NCBI RefSeq assembly: GCF_000400465.1 | Contig: NW_008806280.1 | Location: forward strand, 124,001 to 188,000 | Direction of reading: 5' to 3' | Length of the DNA stretch: 64,000 nt | Source: Wallemia ichthyophaga EXF-994 | Taxonomy: Eukaryota; Basidiomycota; Wallemiomycetes; Wallemiales; Wallemiaceae | Shown here: positions 45,829 through 57,073 of the stretch, piece by piece | How positions within the stretch are numbered: the first letter of the stretch is position 1 | How the letters are laid out: each line of letters begins with the position of its first letter | The notes under the pieces: generated by a model | What the model was told of the DNA's origin: nothing | The model's database searches: none | The model's input: the letters and a program-made list of their open reading frames with translations, nothing else | Program-made: the position numbers and the translations under genes

Positions 45829-48170
45829 ATGGAAACAACGAATACGTGGAATATACCAATGAAGGCGACTCAAGAGCCCGTGCTACACGTCTATAATTCA
45901 CTCAGTCGATCCAAAGTGGGTGGTGTGGTGTACAACCACTAAATACTCAAGTTACACAGGTCCCTTTCATTCCTACGCACGGTAGATCCGTCACTTGGTA
46001 TAACTGCGGTCCGACCGTTTACGATTCTTCCCATATGGGCCACGCTCGCAACTACCTCACTCAGGACATCATACGCAGAATCCTACGCGACTATTTCAGC
46101 TACGACGTTAAATTTGTCATGAACATTACAGACGTCGATGATAAGATCATCTTGAAAGCCAGGCACAGCTATTTGTTCAACAAGTACAAGCAAGACAATG
46201 GCGTGGCTAACGATACCGTCAAACGCGATTTAGTTGCTTCATTTGAGGCATTCGTTGAGAAAGTGAAACCATCATTTAGTTCTATACCACCAAATTCATC
46301 CTCCCCCCAAGAATACGCGGCGGCTGTTATCGATCACTCTCACTCTCTCCTTCCTTCTTGGCTTGAACACGAACCTAAGGCGGGAATGTACGTGCAAACT
46401 CTCAAGGACTCCCTCGAAGCACTCCAGACACTCTCACTCGACAAGGCTTACGATATTCTCTCTCCATACCTCGACAAGCACCACGGAGAGAGTGTAACCG
46501 ATCCTGCTATTTTCAGATCCTTAGCTGCTTACTGGGAGGCTGCTTTCTTCAAAGACATGGCCGCACTTAATGTCGAAAAACCTGATACACTCACCCGAGT
46601 GAGCGAGTATGTGCCTGAAATCATCCACTTTGTCGAGAAGATTATCAGTAATGGATACGCATATGCCGTTGAAGATGGGAGTGTGTATTTCGATACGAAA
46701 GCATTCGACCATTCTAAGTCGCGCAAAGGGTTTGAGCACGTGTACGCCAAATTACAGCCATGGTCGAAAGGTAGCAAGGAGTTGATCGACGAGGGTGAAG
46801 GGAGTCTAAGTAGTGGGGGAACGGGAAAGAAGGGCAATTCAGATTTCGCGCTATGGAAGGCGTCTAAACCGGGTGAGCCATCGTGGCAGTCTCCTTGGGG
46901 CGCAGGCAGACCAGGATGGCACATCGAGTGCAGTGTTATGGCGTCCGAAGTTCTCGGTCATAACATAGACATACATTCAGGCGGTGTAGATCTGAAATTT
47001 CCTCACCATGACAACGAAATTGCCCAGAGCGAGGCGTGTCATGACTGTCCAGCGTGGATTAACTACTTCCTTCACACAGGCCACCTTCACATCGAAGGGC
47101 AGAAGATGTCCAAATCTTTGAAAAACTTCATCACCATCGACGACGCTCTCGCTAGGTACTCACCCAGACAGCTGCGCCTAGCGTTTATGCTGCAGCTGTG
47201 GAACACGCCGATGGACTTCAAGGAGAGTGCGATGGCGGAAGTGCGCAACTACGAGAGCATGCTGAGCAACTACTTCAGCAATATCCGCGCACTGCTGCGC
47301 GACAGGCGCGATAGAGAGGTAGGAGAAACTGAGAGAGAGTTGGAGTGGGACGGCAGACACCACTACGATGCGCGCGAAAAGGAGCTGGATGGGAAGCTGA
47401 CGGCGGCGAAAGAAGGAGTGCGCGTAGCGCTTTGCGACAGCTTCAATACGCCTTCCGCACTGCAGGTCATGGGCAGTCTGGTGAGTGACGCTAATGTTTA
47501 CATGGCGCAACAGCGCGCGGCGAACACGGTCATGAATGTAGATGTACTAGAGAATATAGCCAAGTACGTCACGCGTATGCTGTCGATATATGGCGTCATA
47601 CCCACATCGCAGCTGCTCGAGATCGGCTGGGCTGATGCGCAGGGCGAGCAGAACAGGAGCAGAGAGGAGGACGTCATGCCTTACGTTAAGGCCCTGTCCT
47701 CTTTCAGAGACAGCGTCCGTCAGATCAGCATCGAAAATAAGGATGATGGCCTCGCGCAGATTCTTAGACTCTGCGATCGCATGCGCGATGAGGACTGCGT
47801 CGATCTCGGCATCGCACTTGATGACCAAAACAGCGGTAAGGCACTCGCTAAGCTGGTCAACCCCGATGAGCTACGCGCGGCAAGGTCCGAGAAAGAACGC
47901 CAAATAACCGCTAAAGCTGAGAGATCGAGGTTGGTAAAAGAACAGGCTGAGCTGAAGCGCGTCGAGAAACTCAAGAAGAGCAGCATCAACCCGGCGGAAA
48001 TGTTCAAGGGGCTGCAGGAGTATTCGAAGCTCGATCAAGATGGGATACCTACCCACGACAGCCACGGTGAAGAGTTATCTAAGAAACGCCGCAAGAATGT
48101 CATCAAAGAATACGAAATACAGGCTAAGGCGTATAGAGAATACTTAGACGCTGGTAGTCCTTCCGTCTGA
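45829..48170 (+). CDS. Cysteinyl-tRNA synthetase
   Basis: Charges tRNA-Cys. Exons 45829-45915 and 45960-48170; 765 residues. Class I signatures: VTWYNCGPTVYDSSHMGHAR (HIGH-type HMGH), NITDVDDKI, GWHIECSVM with zinc-site residues, DLKFPHHDNEIAQSEA and QKMSKSLKNF (KMSKS). The insert in the N-terminal catalytic part and the C-terminal KKSSINPAEMF..YDxxGIPTHD-like segment (here EYSKLDQDGIPTHD) are typical of eukaryotic cytosolic enzymes. The short first exon gives METTNTWNIPMKATQEPVLH; two in-frame ATGs (residues 1 and 11) could allow alternative N-termini, but no clear presequence is seen. Confidence 0.97.
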
Positions 48171-48272
48171 AGATGAGTGAAGAAGTTTTAAGAAGATATT
48201 CATAATGCATGTATATTATAGTTGCTGTGACTCCTCTTATGCTCCGCGTGCTCTCAGTCCACCACCACCAAA

Positions 48273-48623
48273 ATGGCGTCACTGAGAAATAATTTAGGCG
48301 TGCTGAATAAAATATTACGGGTTGATAATATAACAGTGCAAGAACGGATATCACTACTGTCACTCAAAGTTGGTCTTGTGGGCGATAGAGAGAAGATGGA
48401 GATACATGTGGAATTATCACAGCTATACAGCTCACTCAATCAGCTAGAATTGGCTTATGTGGAATTAGATCAGGCAGGCGTGGCTGTACAAAACGACAAA
48501 GCGAAAGTAATACAGATACTTGGTATGAAAGTTGATATCGAGCATAGGAGACAGAGGTTGAACAGGGCACAGCAGCTGCTCAACCAGATCGAGAAGCTGG
48601 AGAAGCTGGAGAAGTTGGAGTAG
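48273..48623 (+). CDS. Small helical protein, unrecognised
   Basis: A 116-residue single-exon frame starting MASLRNNLGVLNKILRVDN and rich in leucine-spaced helices (LSQLYSSLNQLELAYVELDQ), suggesting a short TPR-like or coiled-coil fold. The 3' end is a run of 9-nt repeats (gagaagctg) giving EKLEKLEKLE. It fills the 476-bp gap between the synthetase and the convergent minus-strand gene, and the codon pattern looks coding. Function unknown. Confidence 0.6.
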   Translation: MASLRNNLGVLNKILRVDNITVQERISLLSLKVGLVGDREKMEIHVELSQLYSSLNQLELAYVELDQAGVAVQNDKAKVIQILGMKVDIEHRRQRLNRAQQLLNQIEKLEKLEKLE

Positions 48624-48645
48624 CTCGAGTAGCTGTAAACTCCAA

Positions 48646-50023
48646 TCAAATGGCATTCCTAATCGATTCAGCGACCGGGGAGAGTGGTTGACTGGTAAAA
48701 TTTTGTTGGTAGGCTTGTTGATGGTGGTGTGGTTGGTGTTGTGGTTGATATTGTTGCTGGTGTTGTTGCTGGTGATTTTGCTGCTGCTGCCCACTCTGCC
48801 CACTCGTTACACTCGGATCAAGCGTAATTAACTCATCTTTAATCGCCTGTCTTGCAATCTCGTTGAGGTCTTTGGTCAGTGTCATGAGAATTTTCTTCAG
48901 TTTACCCTCAGCCTTCCAAATTAGATCGAGTGAGTGTATTGGGAGATCTGACTTGAGTGTAGATGTGCTGTTATTGCGTTTAATGCTCTGCGGATGAGTA
49001 TCTGAGAAAGACATGGACATTGACATGGACATGGGTGCTGTGAGGCTGTTGTGCTGAGATGTTTGCGCAGAAGCCTGACTTTGCAGTGATGCTGATGATG
49101 GCTGTGTTGATAGTTGGGGGAGTTGAGGTGGAGGCGATGAGGCTGTATTCGTTGGTGATAGACTGAATGTGTTTGCTGTGTTAGGACCATGACTATGACT
49201 ATTCACCGTCGATAATGGCGATAGTGGACTTGACATTGCAGGACTTGTTGAGTAGGGATTGCTGCTATTGTTCACCACATTCGACCCTAGTGTTGAAGAT
49301 ATTTTGCAATAGATCTGTACCAAGATATCACACAGTGAGTAAATGACTTCAAAGTAAGACAGCTGGAAGGGTATATTAGGGTTAGTGAGGTATGTAATAT
49401 CAGAGGTATCGCTATTTGCTGTTGGACGTTTAGAGTGCTTTGTCTTGAACAAATTTTTGATCTTTGGTTTATAATTGTCATCGTCTAGATTATCATATTC
49501 AGAGAGAGTAGCTGCGAGACTCTTGATAAAGTCAGCTGGCTGGTTGTTATCAAGGTGGTAGCTGAGTGAGAGGCCAAGAACGAGAAATTTGTGTGTTCTG
49601 TGGATGTATTTAAGAAATGTAACCTAATAAAAAGATAAACGCACCTCTTTGACATTTTGTAGTCGTCCAAAGATGGTTCTAGGTCTGATCTAGAGAGTAA
49701 TACCGTATTAAACCAGTGTAAACGGCTGTATAAGCTATTAAACCAAGAGCACTTCATCTAGCACACCAAACTTACCCCTCATACGCCATTCTCATCAGCT
49801 TAAACGACTTGATACGCTTAACCATCGTATCATTGAGCAAATCAATGCCATCTGCATCTGAGGAACTGATAGCGATATTCTCCACTGGATCGCTGTTCTG
49901 CCTGGAGCGAGAAGAAGATGCGGATGTGCCGAGTGTAGATAGCAAATTGGATGCAGAAGACTTTCTCCGGATACCTTCACGTCTGCTAATTGGAGTTGAG
50001 TCGTTGTGAAAGAGTGTTTCCAT
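48646..50023 (-). CDS. Conserved-looking fungal protein with Q/H-rich tail, function unknown
   Basis: Exons 50023-49776, 49734-49645, 49597-48646; 429 residues. The 47-nt second intron ends at a cacag inside a misleadingly open frame; that join restores KMSKRTHKFLVLGLSLSYHL. The N-terminus is serine-rich with REGIRRKSSASNLLSTLG, a phospho-site-like patch. A folded core follows (KSFKLMRMAYEGLYSRLHWF.. and IPFQLSYFEVIYSLCDILVQ), with a low-complexity S/P/T linker, a helical KAEGKLKKILMTLTKDLNEI, then a glutamine/histidine-rich stretch. Not recognised; the helical core interrupted by a disordered loop suggests a scaffold. Confidence 0.75.
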
Positions 50024-50138
50024 TATTTAGAGATTTTATGATTTTACTTGAAATTAAAAGAGTTGCTTGAAATTTACTAGAGTTGGTTTGAATTAATAGA
50101 GTTTAGCCGTTGGTGGTCTTGGTCGATGAGTAATTCCC

Positions 50139-51319
50139 ATGACGGAGTTTTCGAGTAAATGGAGTGAGCTATCGAATCAGTTGAAGGAGTTAGACGGTGT
50201 ATTTGGCTGTGAGTGGAGTTTTATGCTACAGACACAGCACCTCACCTCACTCACCCAGCACCTACAGCACACGCCAATTCACCGACGACAAGCTACCTAA
50301 ATGAATCTGAAATGGATATATTTGGCTCATTCCCTCTTTCATCCATCAACGATGATGATGATGCGCTTAAAGTGGTTAATTGCACTGAATGTGCGAGACC
50401 AGTCCAGAAGTCTGCGTTACAAGTACATTTGATTAACTGTGCTCAAATGAAACAAATATCGCAGCAAAACACAGCTATAAACACAACTACGAAGAGATCT
50501 AAAATTAAGAAGGAAGATACACCAACTCGGACACCTACACCTTCTGCAGAGAGCACACACAGCACAAACAACAGAAAGAGAAGACTGAGTGATGTCTCAC
50601 AGCAATCCACAACTTTGTCCGCATCCCCTCAAAAGAAGAGTCGCAAATTAGACGTCGATAAGCCGAAGAATAAGGCAGCCAACAACAAAGACAAAGAGAA
50701 GGACAAGGAGAAAGAGAAAGGCAAGAAGGACAAGGATGAGGGGCCAATAGACTTAGACAGTCAATGTGGCGTGATCAACGCCAAAGGTACGCCTTGTTCA
50801 CGTAGCTTGACTTGCAAAACCCACCCTATGGGCGCTAAAAGGGCGGTTGAGGGGCGTACTAAGCCATATGACGTGCTTACGTATGAGTTTGAACTAAAGC
50901 GTAAACCTGAATTGGCTGAGAAGCCATTACCCAAGGCTGTCACGCAGTTTGAGGCGGATAGGGCGGCGAATGGGAGGAAGAAAACTGGACAATCGGAGCA
51001 CACAGCGCAAACAACCACGTCCGCTCACGCTCCTATTACGCCCACAATCACACCTCGCTTACAACCACCTCACCCACCACCTATGCCTCCCAAACCAACA
51101 ATAGTGGAGAAGCCAGTTGGCGTTACATCGTGGGATGATTTCAGCAAATATGATGAACCGTTGCTGCCCGCTTCAGGAATTGAGCTCGAGTTGGAAGTCA
51201 CCAAGATACGCGCTGCCACGACTAGCCACCGCGCGCGTCCACTCGCAGCACCTGCTAATAGAATGGCGGGACTGGTGAAGAAAAGAGCGACACTCGGAAG
51301 ATGTCTGATGAAATGTTGA
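50139..51319 (+). CDS. SGF73: SCA7-domain SAGA subunit (Sgf73/ataxin-7-like)
   Basis: Exons 50139-50196 and 50238-51319; 379 residues. An N-terminal zinc-binding motif CTECARPVQKSALQVHLINC is the Sgf73 CxxC..HxxxxC knuckle that links the deubiquitinase module to SAGA. The central SCA7 domain reads DLDSQCGVINAKGTPCSRSL followed by TCKTHPMGAKRAV, with the Cys/His set intact. Between them is a lysine/acid-rich linker (NKDKEKDKEKEKGKKDKDEG). The small first exon (MTEFSSKWSELSNQLKEL) puts the start at 50139; the frame at 50213 without that exon has no ATG. Role: histone H2B deubiquitination and transcription. Confidence 0.93.
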
Positions 51320-51378
51320 AATAGAAAATATTTAAAACAGTGTACTTTTACTTGTAATCTAACGTCATCTACCACCTA

Positions 51379-51822
51379 ATGCAGCAAAAGAGGCATAAGA
51401 ATGACGATGGAGAGGAATTGAGGCCGCAGAAGCGTAAAAGGGAGGGAATGCTAGAAAGATCGCTTTCTAATTTGCAGTTGGAGAATGTTGGAGAGAATGA
51501 GAACAAGGATATTGAAATGACAAAATCCGGGAGCTATGAGGCGGATAAGAATAGAATAGTAGTCTACGATATTGATGAATATCAAAGTGACAATGAGGGC
51601 GTGGGTGATGATAATCATGCTGATAATCAACCCAAATACAAGCTACCGAAGCTTTTATCCAATACTCACGATATTATGTACAAAAGCATGTGGCAGCAGA
51701 GAAAACAAGGGGAAGGAGAGAAGCAACTTGTTTTGTATAAGCCATTGCACATACCCACGCAAGGCACGCAAGAGACGCAAGGGACTGCGACTGATACAGA
51801 TGCAGTGGCCATGGAACAATGA
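51379..51822 (+). CDS. Small acidic/basic hypothetical protein
   Basis: Single-exon frame of 147 residues, MQQKRHKNDDGEELRPQKRK at the start, then ENENKDIEMTKSGSYEADKN, and a possibly conserved KLPKLLSNTHDIMYKSMWQQ near the end. A putative basic bipartite nuclear signal (RPQKRKREG) near residue 15 suggests a nuclear protein. It lies 60 bp after the SGF73 stop on the same strand and ends 41 bp from tafazzin. No family recognised. Confidence 0.6.
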   Translation: MQQKRHKNDDGEELRPQKRKREGMLERSLSNLQLENVGENENKDIEMTKSGSYEADKNRIVVYDIDEYQSDNEGVGDDNHADNQPKYKLPKLLSNTHDIMYKSMWQQRKQGEGEKQLVLYKPLHIPTQGTQETQGTATDTDAVAMEQ

Positions 51823-51862
51823 GTATCTGAGTATCTGAATATATTCAAATGCATCTATATAT

Positions 51863-52756
51863 TTACCTGCTCATATCAAAATTCCTAATATCACAAACTT
51901 TACCAAATGTGTCTAGCTCTTGACGGAGAATATCCGTGATTTGTTTACGTGTTTCAATTTCATCGCCTTGTCCATTTCTAAGACTATTTAGGAGAGGATC
52001 TACCGTGTACTGAATAGGATCGCCCACATCCACCGTAATATCAGCGTTGAATGACGGAATAGCCGTATAAGGTCTACCATCGACAAACACGTCATTGAAC
52101 CCGGTGAGATGTATAGGGAGGATGGTGGGTGTATGCTCTGTGAGCGTGAGTACTCTACCCACGCCCCACCTGAATGGCCGCAGCGGTGAGGGTGTTATGT
52201 GTGGATTGAAATTGGGTGGAGGAACGTTAATCCTGCCTTCGGGGAACATGGACACCTGGTGAAACTCAATCAAGATATGCAACAGAGGCAGTCTATCCAC
52301 CCACCCACTTGGCTTCATCGAGCAACTGGGCCGCATGAGACACGGCAGATTGATCCACACCACTCCCTCTATACGTTTCAAGCACCTGTCCAGCTTGGAA
52401 GAAGGTCCGGAAGAGAGCATTGGTGAATATTACATCGGACGCGCCTAAAGTCCACCGCCTCCATTTCGGTTTGACGAGTGTGGATAGTGGAAGTATAGCT
52501 GGCCATAGTGGATCTTCTCCGCTGTCAAGTAGTTATTAGAGGCAATTAGGAGCACACTTGGCACCCACACTGCTCTGTGATTCGTTATCGTCAATACACC
52601 GCGATCACTCGATAGCGCTGCGTTGAGCTTGTCTGCCCCTCGCACACGCAGCGATCTAGTGCCATAGCGGTAGAAGAGCTTGGCTAGGCTGCTCACTGTG
52701 AGCATTATTGGGAGTGTTAGTCTGCTGCTCGGTGGTTTTGTTGCGTATTTCATCAT
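51863..52756 (-). CDS. TAZ1: Tafazzin, cardiolipin-remodelling acyltransferase
   Basis: Mitochondrial phospholipid-lysophospholipid transacylase. Exons 52756-52569, 52521-52305, 52255-51863; 265 residues. Seen: [28 protein letters not shown] | GEDPLW spliced over intron 1, [40 protein letters not shown] (the FPEG acyltransferase block) and [11 protein letters not shown]. The catalytic His-x4-Asp box is normally NHxSxxDDP; with the natural splice here the spacing is His-x5-Asp, discussed in the findings. The 3' region ([19 protein letters not shown]) fits family ends. Only 32 bp separate its ATG from that of GPN1 on the other strand; a later start ([10 protein letters not shown]) is possible. 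Confidence 0.9.
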
Positions 52757-52788
52757 TCTATACGACGTCTTCCTTGTTCAGGACAAGC

Positions 52789-53865
52789 ATGGCTACACAC
52801 ACGCAGACTGAAAATAGACAGCCTACGTCTATCATATTGCTGGGAATGGCTGGCAGTGGCAAATCCACCGTTCTCCAACGCCTCAACAGCTACCTTCACG
52901 CACAGAACGATGCACCATACGTAATAAACCTTGATCCAGCAGTGCGAGAACTTAACTACTCGGCGAATATCGATATAAGAGATACAGTAGACTACTCTAA
53001 AGTTATGAAGCAGTATAATTTGGGTCCCAATGGCGGTATCATCACGTCACTCAATCTATTCACAACAAAGTTTGATCAGGTGCTGGGATTGATAGAGAAG
53101 CGTAAAAACAGCGTCAACAACATTCTCATTGATACGCCTGGTCAGATTGAAATATTTACCTGGTCTGCATCCGGTGCGATAATCACAGACGCTATAGCTT
53201 CAGAGGTGCCGACGGTGATTGGGTTTGTTGTGGACACCCCACGCACAATGGCGCCAGCGACTTTCATGTCTAACATGCTTTACGCTTGTTCAATTCTTTA
53301 CAAAACTCGCCTTCCACTGCTTCTGATATTCAACAAGACAGATGTACAGGATTGCTCGTTTGCGAATGAGTGGATGACTGACTTTGAGTCATTCCAGGCT
53401 GCGTTGAGCAGTAGGAGCGCTACCTCCACCCACGCCTCCACCAACCAGAACGAAGAACCTAGCTATATGAACTCGCTGATGAACTCGATGAGCTTGGTGT
53501 TGGAAGAGTTTTACGCTAATATTCGATCTGTTGGCGTCAGCGCTATGACGGGAGATGGTATGCCTGAATTCTTTGACGCTGTGGACAAGTGCAGAGGTGA
53601 TTACTACAGCGACTATAAACCAGAACTCGACAGATTGCGCAAGGAGAGAGAGGAGAAGAGCGAGGCTAGCAAGCAGGATAGCATAGATAGGCTGATGAAA
53701 GATATGAAGACGGGTGGTGAGGAAGAGCAACCCATCGAATCTGATGCCAGTGAGGAAGAAGGCGAAACGTTAGATGCACAGGATATGAAAGAGAGAAGGG
53801 GTATGAATGCTACAGCTAACGACGTAGCTAATGATGATGGTACAAGCTGGCCTACAAACCGATAA
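52789..53865 (+). CDS. GPN1: GPN-loop GTPase 1 (Npa3/XAB1)
   Basis: Single exon, 358 residues. GTPase needed for nuclear import and assembly of RNA polymerase II. Motifs: GMAGSGKST (P-loop), [20 protein letters not shown], the diagnostic GPN loop in [30 protein letters not shown] (G3) and LLIFNKTDV (NKxD). The C-terminal acidic region (E/D/K-rich, from about residue 285) is the usual regulatory tail. Its stop region overlaps the end of VPS51 on the opposite strand by 14 bp. Confidence 0.96.
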   Translation: MATHTQTENRQPTSIILLGMAGSGKSTVLQRLNSYLHAQNDAPYVINLDPAVRELNYSANIDIRDTVDYSKVMKQYNLGPNGGIITSLNLFTTKFDQVLGLIEKRKNSVNNILIDTPGQIEIFTWSASGAIITDAIASEVPTVIGFVVDTPRTMAPATFMSNMLYACSILYKTRLPLLLIFNKTDVQDCSFANEWMTDFESFQAALSSRSATSTHASTNQNEEPSYMNSLMNSMSLVLEEFYANIRSVGVSAMTGDGMPEFFDAVDKCRGDYYSDYKPELDRLRKEREEKSEASKQDSIDRLMKDMKTGGEEEQPIESDASEEEGETLDAQDMKERRGMNATANDVANDDGTSWPTNR

Positions 53866-54361
53866 TTGAAATGCATTTGCTATTTATTCTCGATATCCCT
53901 CTCACGTCAGCTGCGATTAGCCTATTGATATTGTACGATTGCGTGGTGTAGATTGAGTGCGCAATATCCAACTTGTCGTTGTCGACAAGATATTGCAATA
54001 ATTGGGGCAATTTAACTATCTGCTCTAGCAACACGGATTGCTTCAAATTGGTGGTGTCCTCAACATTCCCAATCAGTGCTAGTCGATCGCGTAAAGAGCT
54101 GGTAATTGGACTGAGCTCCTCTAAAGACGTCTTCATCACGGTCATATTATCAGAGGACTGTATCAGCTCGTAGTGATGATCGAAAATGAGCTGCTGGCGG
54201 GAATTCTCGAGCTGACGAATTGATTTATTAAGGCTATTCGATAGGCTGATGAGATCTTTTAAATTTAATTCTGACTTGTCGTTCACGGACATTTGGAGGT
54301 TTCCTGTATCAAACAAGGACAACCATGGTGTGTATTTACATTGAATATTCAGTGGATTCAT
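53852..54361 (-). CDS. VPS51: Vps51-like GARP/EARP tether subunit
   Basis: Small subunit of the GARP complex tethering endosome-derived vesicles at the trans-Golgi. A single exon of 169 residues from the ATG at 54361, near the size of budding-yeast Vps51. The Vps51 signature is [40 protein letters not shown], then [20 protein letters not shown]. The N-terminal [16 protein letters not shown] resembles the family's tyrosine-containing lead-in. A later ATG at 54292 would avoid overlapping the LSM4 start but drop that lead-in. The 3' end overlaps the GPN1 stop by 14 bp. The family call is by motif pattern, and COG subunits share the fold. Confidence 0.78.
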   Translation of the reverse strand: MNPLNIQCKYTPWLSLFDTGNLQMSVNDKSELNLKDLISLSNSLNKSIRQLENSRQQLIFDHHYELIQSSDNMTVMKTSLEELSPITSSLRDRLALIGNVEDTTNLKQSVLLEQIVKLPQLLQYLVDNDKLDIAHSIYTTQSYNINRLIAADVRGISRINSKCISIIGL

Positions 54362-54766
54362 TAAAATTCTTATTCTTATCAACAGCTCCCACTCACTCTA
54401 CTCAACGCTGCACAGAATAAGCCACTGCTGGTTGAGTTGAAATCAGGCGAAACTTTCAACGGCCATTTGATAGCCTGTGACAACTACATGAATCTCACAC
54501 TCAAGCAAGTCTTTCAAACCAGTCCAGATGGCGATGTTTTCTACAAAATTCCTGAGTGTTACATACGCGGTAATACCATCAAGTACATTAGAGTGGCCGA
54601 CGAGCTCCTTGATCAGATAAAGGCGACACAGGACAGGGACAGAGAGCAGTTCAAGAGTCAGAGAGGTTCCAACGACAGAAGCGATAGAGGTAGGGGTAGA
54701 GGCGGTAGAGGCGGTAGAGGCAGAGGCAGAGCTAGAGGTAGAGGATCACATAACAATAACCAGTAA
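54325..54766 (+). CDS. LSM4: U6 snRNA-associated Sm-like protein Lsm4
   Basis: Exons 54325-54327 and 54386-54766; 127 residues. The first coding exon is just the start codon: ATG|gtgtgt...caacag|CTC, giving [20 protein letters not shown]. Sm1 is [19 protein letters not shown], Sm2 includes [11 protein letters not shown]. The C-terminus is an RG/GR-rich tail ending HNNNQ, as in yeast Lsm4. Lsm4 belongs to the Lsm1-7 decapping ring and the Lsm2-8 ring on U6 snRNA. Both start codon and intron lie opposite the 5' part of VPS51. Confidence 0.95.
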
Positions 54767-54791
54767 CAGCACTAACAAAGTCATTTATATT

Positions 54792-55628
54792 CTACCCTAC
54801 CATACTCTTCTTGCGCCCACGAAGCCTGACATCATGTAACTTGATATTCACCTTGTTCCACTCGGCATCACCTACTCTGCGTGCATAGCTGTTGAGCAGC
54901 GTTGTGTACTCTGCTTCAAACGCCGGGTGTGTGCTTCCAAACGCCCTCTCGAGAACATAGAGATCAACAGCCCTATCTTCTGCGCTGGTGTAGTGCGTGA
55001 TAGGTTTGAGGGATGACAATCCAAAGTCTATGATATACACAGCATTCGGATGGTGTTTAAGGATGAGGTTCGATGTGCTATTCATGTGCATTAGCTGGTT
55101 ACTTAATTGTTCAAACCACCCACGTTAAATCACCGTGTATAATCCCCGACAGATGCAATACAGCTATCTGTTCACCGACAAGCTGCATAAGCGTGTCTCT
55201 GTCAATACCTACACTCTTCATATCCAGTCTCATCCCGTCATCAGCTTTCACTTGGCCTTCGGCTTTACTCCCCAGCCACTCCCGCACACTGTATCCATCC
55301 AGCCACTCCATAGCCACCATTCCATCACGACTATCTGTGAACACCACTCGCGGCACCTGCACACCCAGCGATTCTGCTCTGTTCAGCGCCTTCACCTCCG
55401 ATTGTATCCTTTGCTTATTTAAACTTCTATCCAGTGTCGCATGTCGGTATTTCTTCGGGAAGCGCCACTTGAGTATCATTGAACGCTCCTGCGATTGGCT
55501 CAAATACACCCTCTGCCGAACTGCTTAGATTGTCGCTCTATTTATACACTCCAACTAACCGCCTCCGCTCCTTGCTTTATCAGCTGCGATTCGCCCCGAA
55601 GCTCCTCGCTCGTCCTCGTATTCGCCAT
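54792..55628 (-). CDS. BUD32: Bud32/PRPK atypical kinase of the KEOPS complex
   Basis: Exons 55628-55560, 55512-55124, 55077-54792; 247 residues. Required with Kae1 for the t6A modification of tRNA. N-terminal LIKQGAEARVYLSQSQERSM is the family's degenerate glycine-rich loop, followed by ILKWRFPKKYRHATLDRSLN, IHGDLTTSNLIL (catalytic loop HGDLTTSN spliced over intron 2) and VYIIDFGLSS (DFG). It ends DVRLRGRKKSMVG, matching the RxRGRKR.. tail. Introns are 46-47 nt; the first would be missed if one started at the downstream GTG. Confidence 0.96.
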
Positions 55629-57073
55629 CACCGTTTCTATCAAGGAGTATATTAGTCGAGAGTTATTCCTCACGCTGATAAACTACACGCGAATATACTC
55701 TTTATCTGTCTCAAATATCCTTGTGATAGTGTTCTGCAACCTTCTACACTCGCATGGCCAATTGTGGCATGACGCAGGGTATGTGTATCGATTATAGGGC
55801 AAGCCCTGAGTTACAAAAGCCATTGAAAACCATTGCCTCCTCAAAACATCTTTATGATTGCTTGGATCTTTAGATGTCCATCACATTACGATACTATTCC
55901 TTGAGATGCTAGGATTAATCTCAGCGACCGTTTTATAGGGTTTTGTCAGCCCAGCTGTTTTGTCGTGGCTTTAAACCTAAGCACAGCAAACGCTCCCAAA
56001 CTTGTGTGTTGCACAAATAATAAATCAACACTGATTCACAGTACTCACTACTATACTCTTTTTGAGGCCATGGTAAAGAAGCAAATGTGTTGAATGGAGC
56101 GTGTTTATTTGACTGGAAAATTTTCAAGTTTCACCATGACCGTTCCACGTGGTCCACATGTTTGTGTCACCAAACATACATACTATCTTCAGCTCTGCAG
56201 CTCTAACTAATTTTCAATTACTCTTTCAACCCCATTATTTTAAACTTTGAAATGCACCTTGTCTACCCAAACCCCCGATTTCACAGTTTTGATGACCCCC
56301 ACTTCTCTATAGCTAGTTCTCTTCTTCAAATTATAAAGTGAGGCGAAATCGCAATAACAGTTCCCTTGTGCCATGTTCGAGTCCTGTAGACGCCACGCAT
56401 GTAAACCGTTTGTCGCAGATATTGAGCCGAATAACTGATATTTTTAGGTATTTGTAGTATCCAAAATGCATAATGCTTTGGATTCATCTATTAAGCGCGT
56501 TAAATCCTCTGTATCTATCATACAGGTGCTTCAGAGTGATTTCGGACCATTGCTTCCGACCAGCGTGTAGGGCGCAAGTCGGAGCTCCAGGGATCTAACT
56601 CTGACAAAATCATACTCATCTAATCCAGAGCAACCAAGGAACCTCTTTTATTTGGAGATCGTCAAAAGTCGTAAATCACCATCTAAGATGGTGGATATTG
56701 AGCGTAGGGTTGAGATGAGGACTTACTTGAAATGCTGAAATTGTCATACTAATGATGGTCTTGCTAGACTGTTCAAATTGGCAATAAATGGTATCCTTGC
56801 GTTCACCTTCTCACTTTATTGGCTATTTGTAGGTTGAGCTGAGCATATTCAATGAAATGGATAGAGCTGCACTATCTATAAAATTCTAAAGAGCTGTAGC
56901 ACACATTCAAACCCGTCTGCTATCCTTTGAAATCGGTGATTTAAGTCGCAGATAAAGTATTTCCGCATCACAAAGAGGGCAGAGTTGTTGAAATGAGTTC
57001 ATACATTTGAAGATAACTCGTTAAAGCAAATAAACATGAGACATTAAAAAACTGGTTAGACAGTACATGTAAG
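55629..57073. other. Gene-free stretch with diverged repeat copy
   Basis: 1.45 kb without a supported gene, the largest gap in the window. Short open frames are low-complexity chance frames. The part at about 56225-56700 matches the stretch at 1.1-1.6 kb in order and spacing. Weaker resemblance seems to extend downstream in both (for example 'caatgaaatgg' near 56850 with 'cattgaaataatg' near 1774). No tRNA was found, although a ttcgagtcc string occurs near 56377. Confidence 0.7.
56225..56700. repeat. Diverged dispersed repeat, copy B (partner at 1.1-1.6 kb)
   Basis: Same orientation as copy A. The distances between matching blocks are nearly equal: about 284 versus 280 bp between blocks 1 and 2, and 108 versus 113 bp between blocks 2 and 3. 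This argues for common descent rather than chance. In the block 56532-56608 versus 1436-1510 the differences counted by eye are mainly transitions. Confidence 0.75.

Noticed and set aside
48590-48640. 9-nt tandem repeat gagaagctg running to the stop of the small gene
   Set aside because: A simple low-complexity coding repeat of three to four units; noted in the gene entry but not a separate element.
56340-56410. tRNA-like ttcgagtcc T-loop string
   Set aside because: No matching acceptor stem, D-arm or anticodon stem could be drawn around it.
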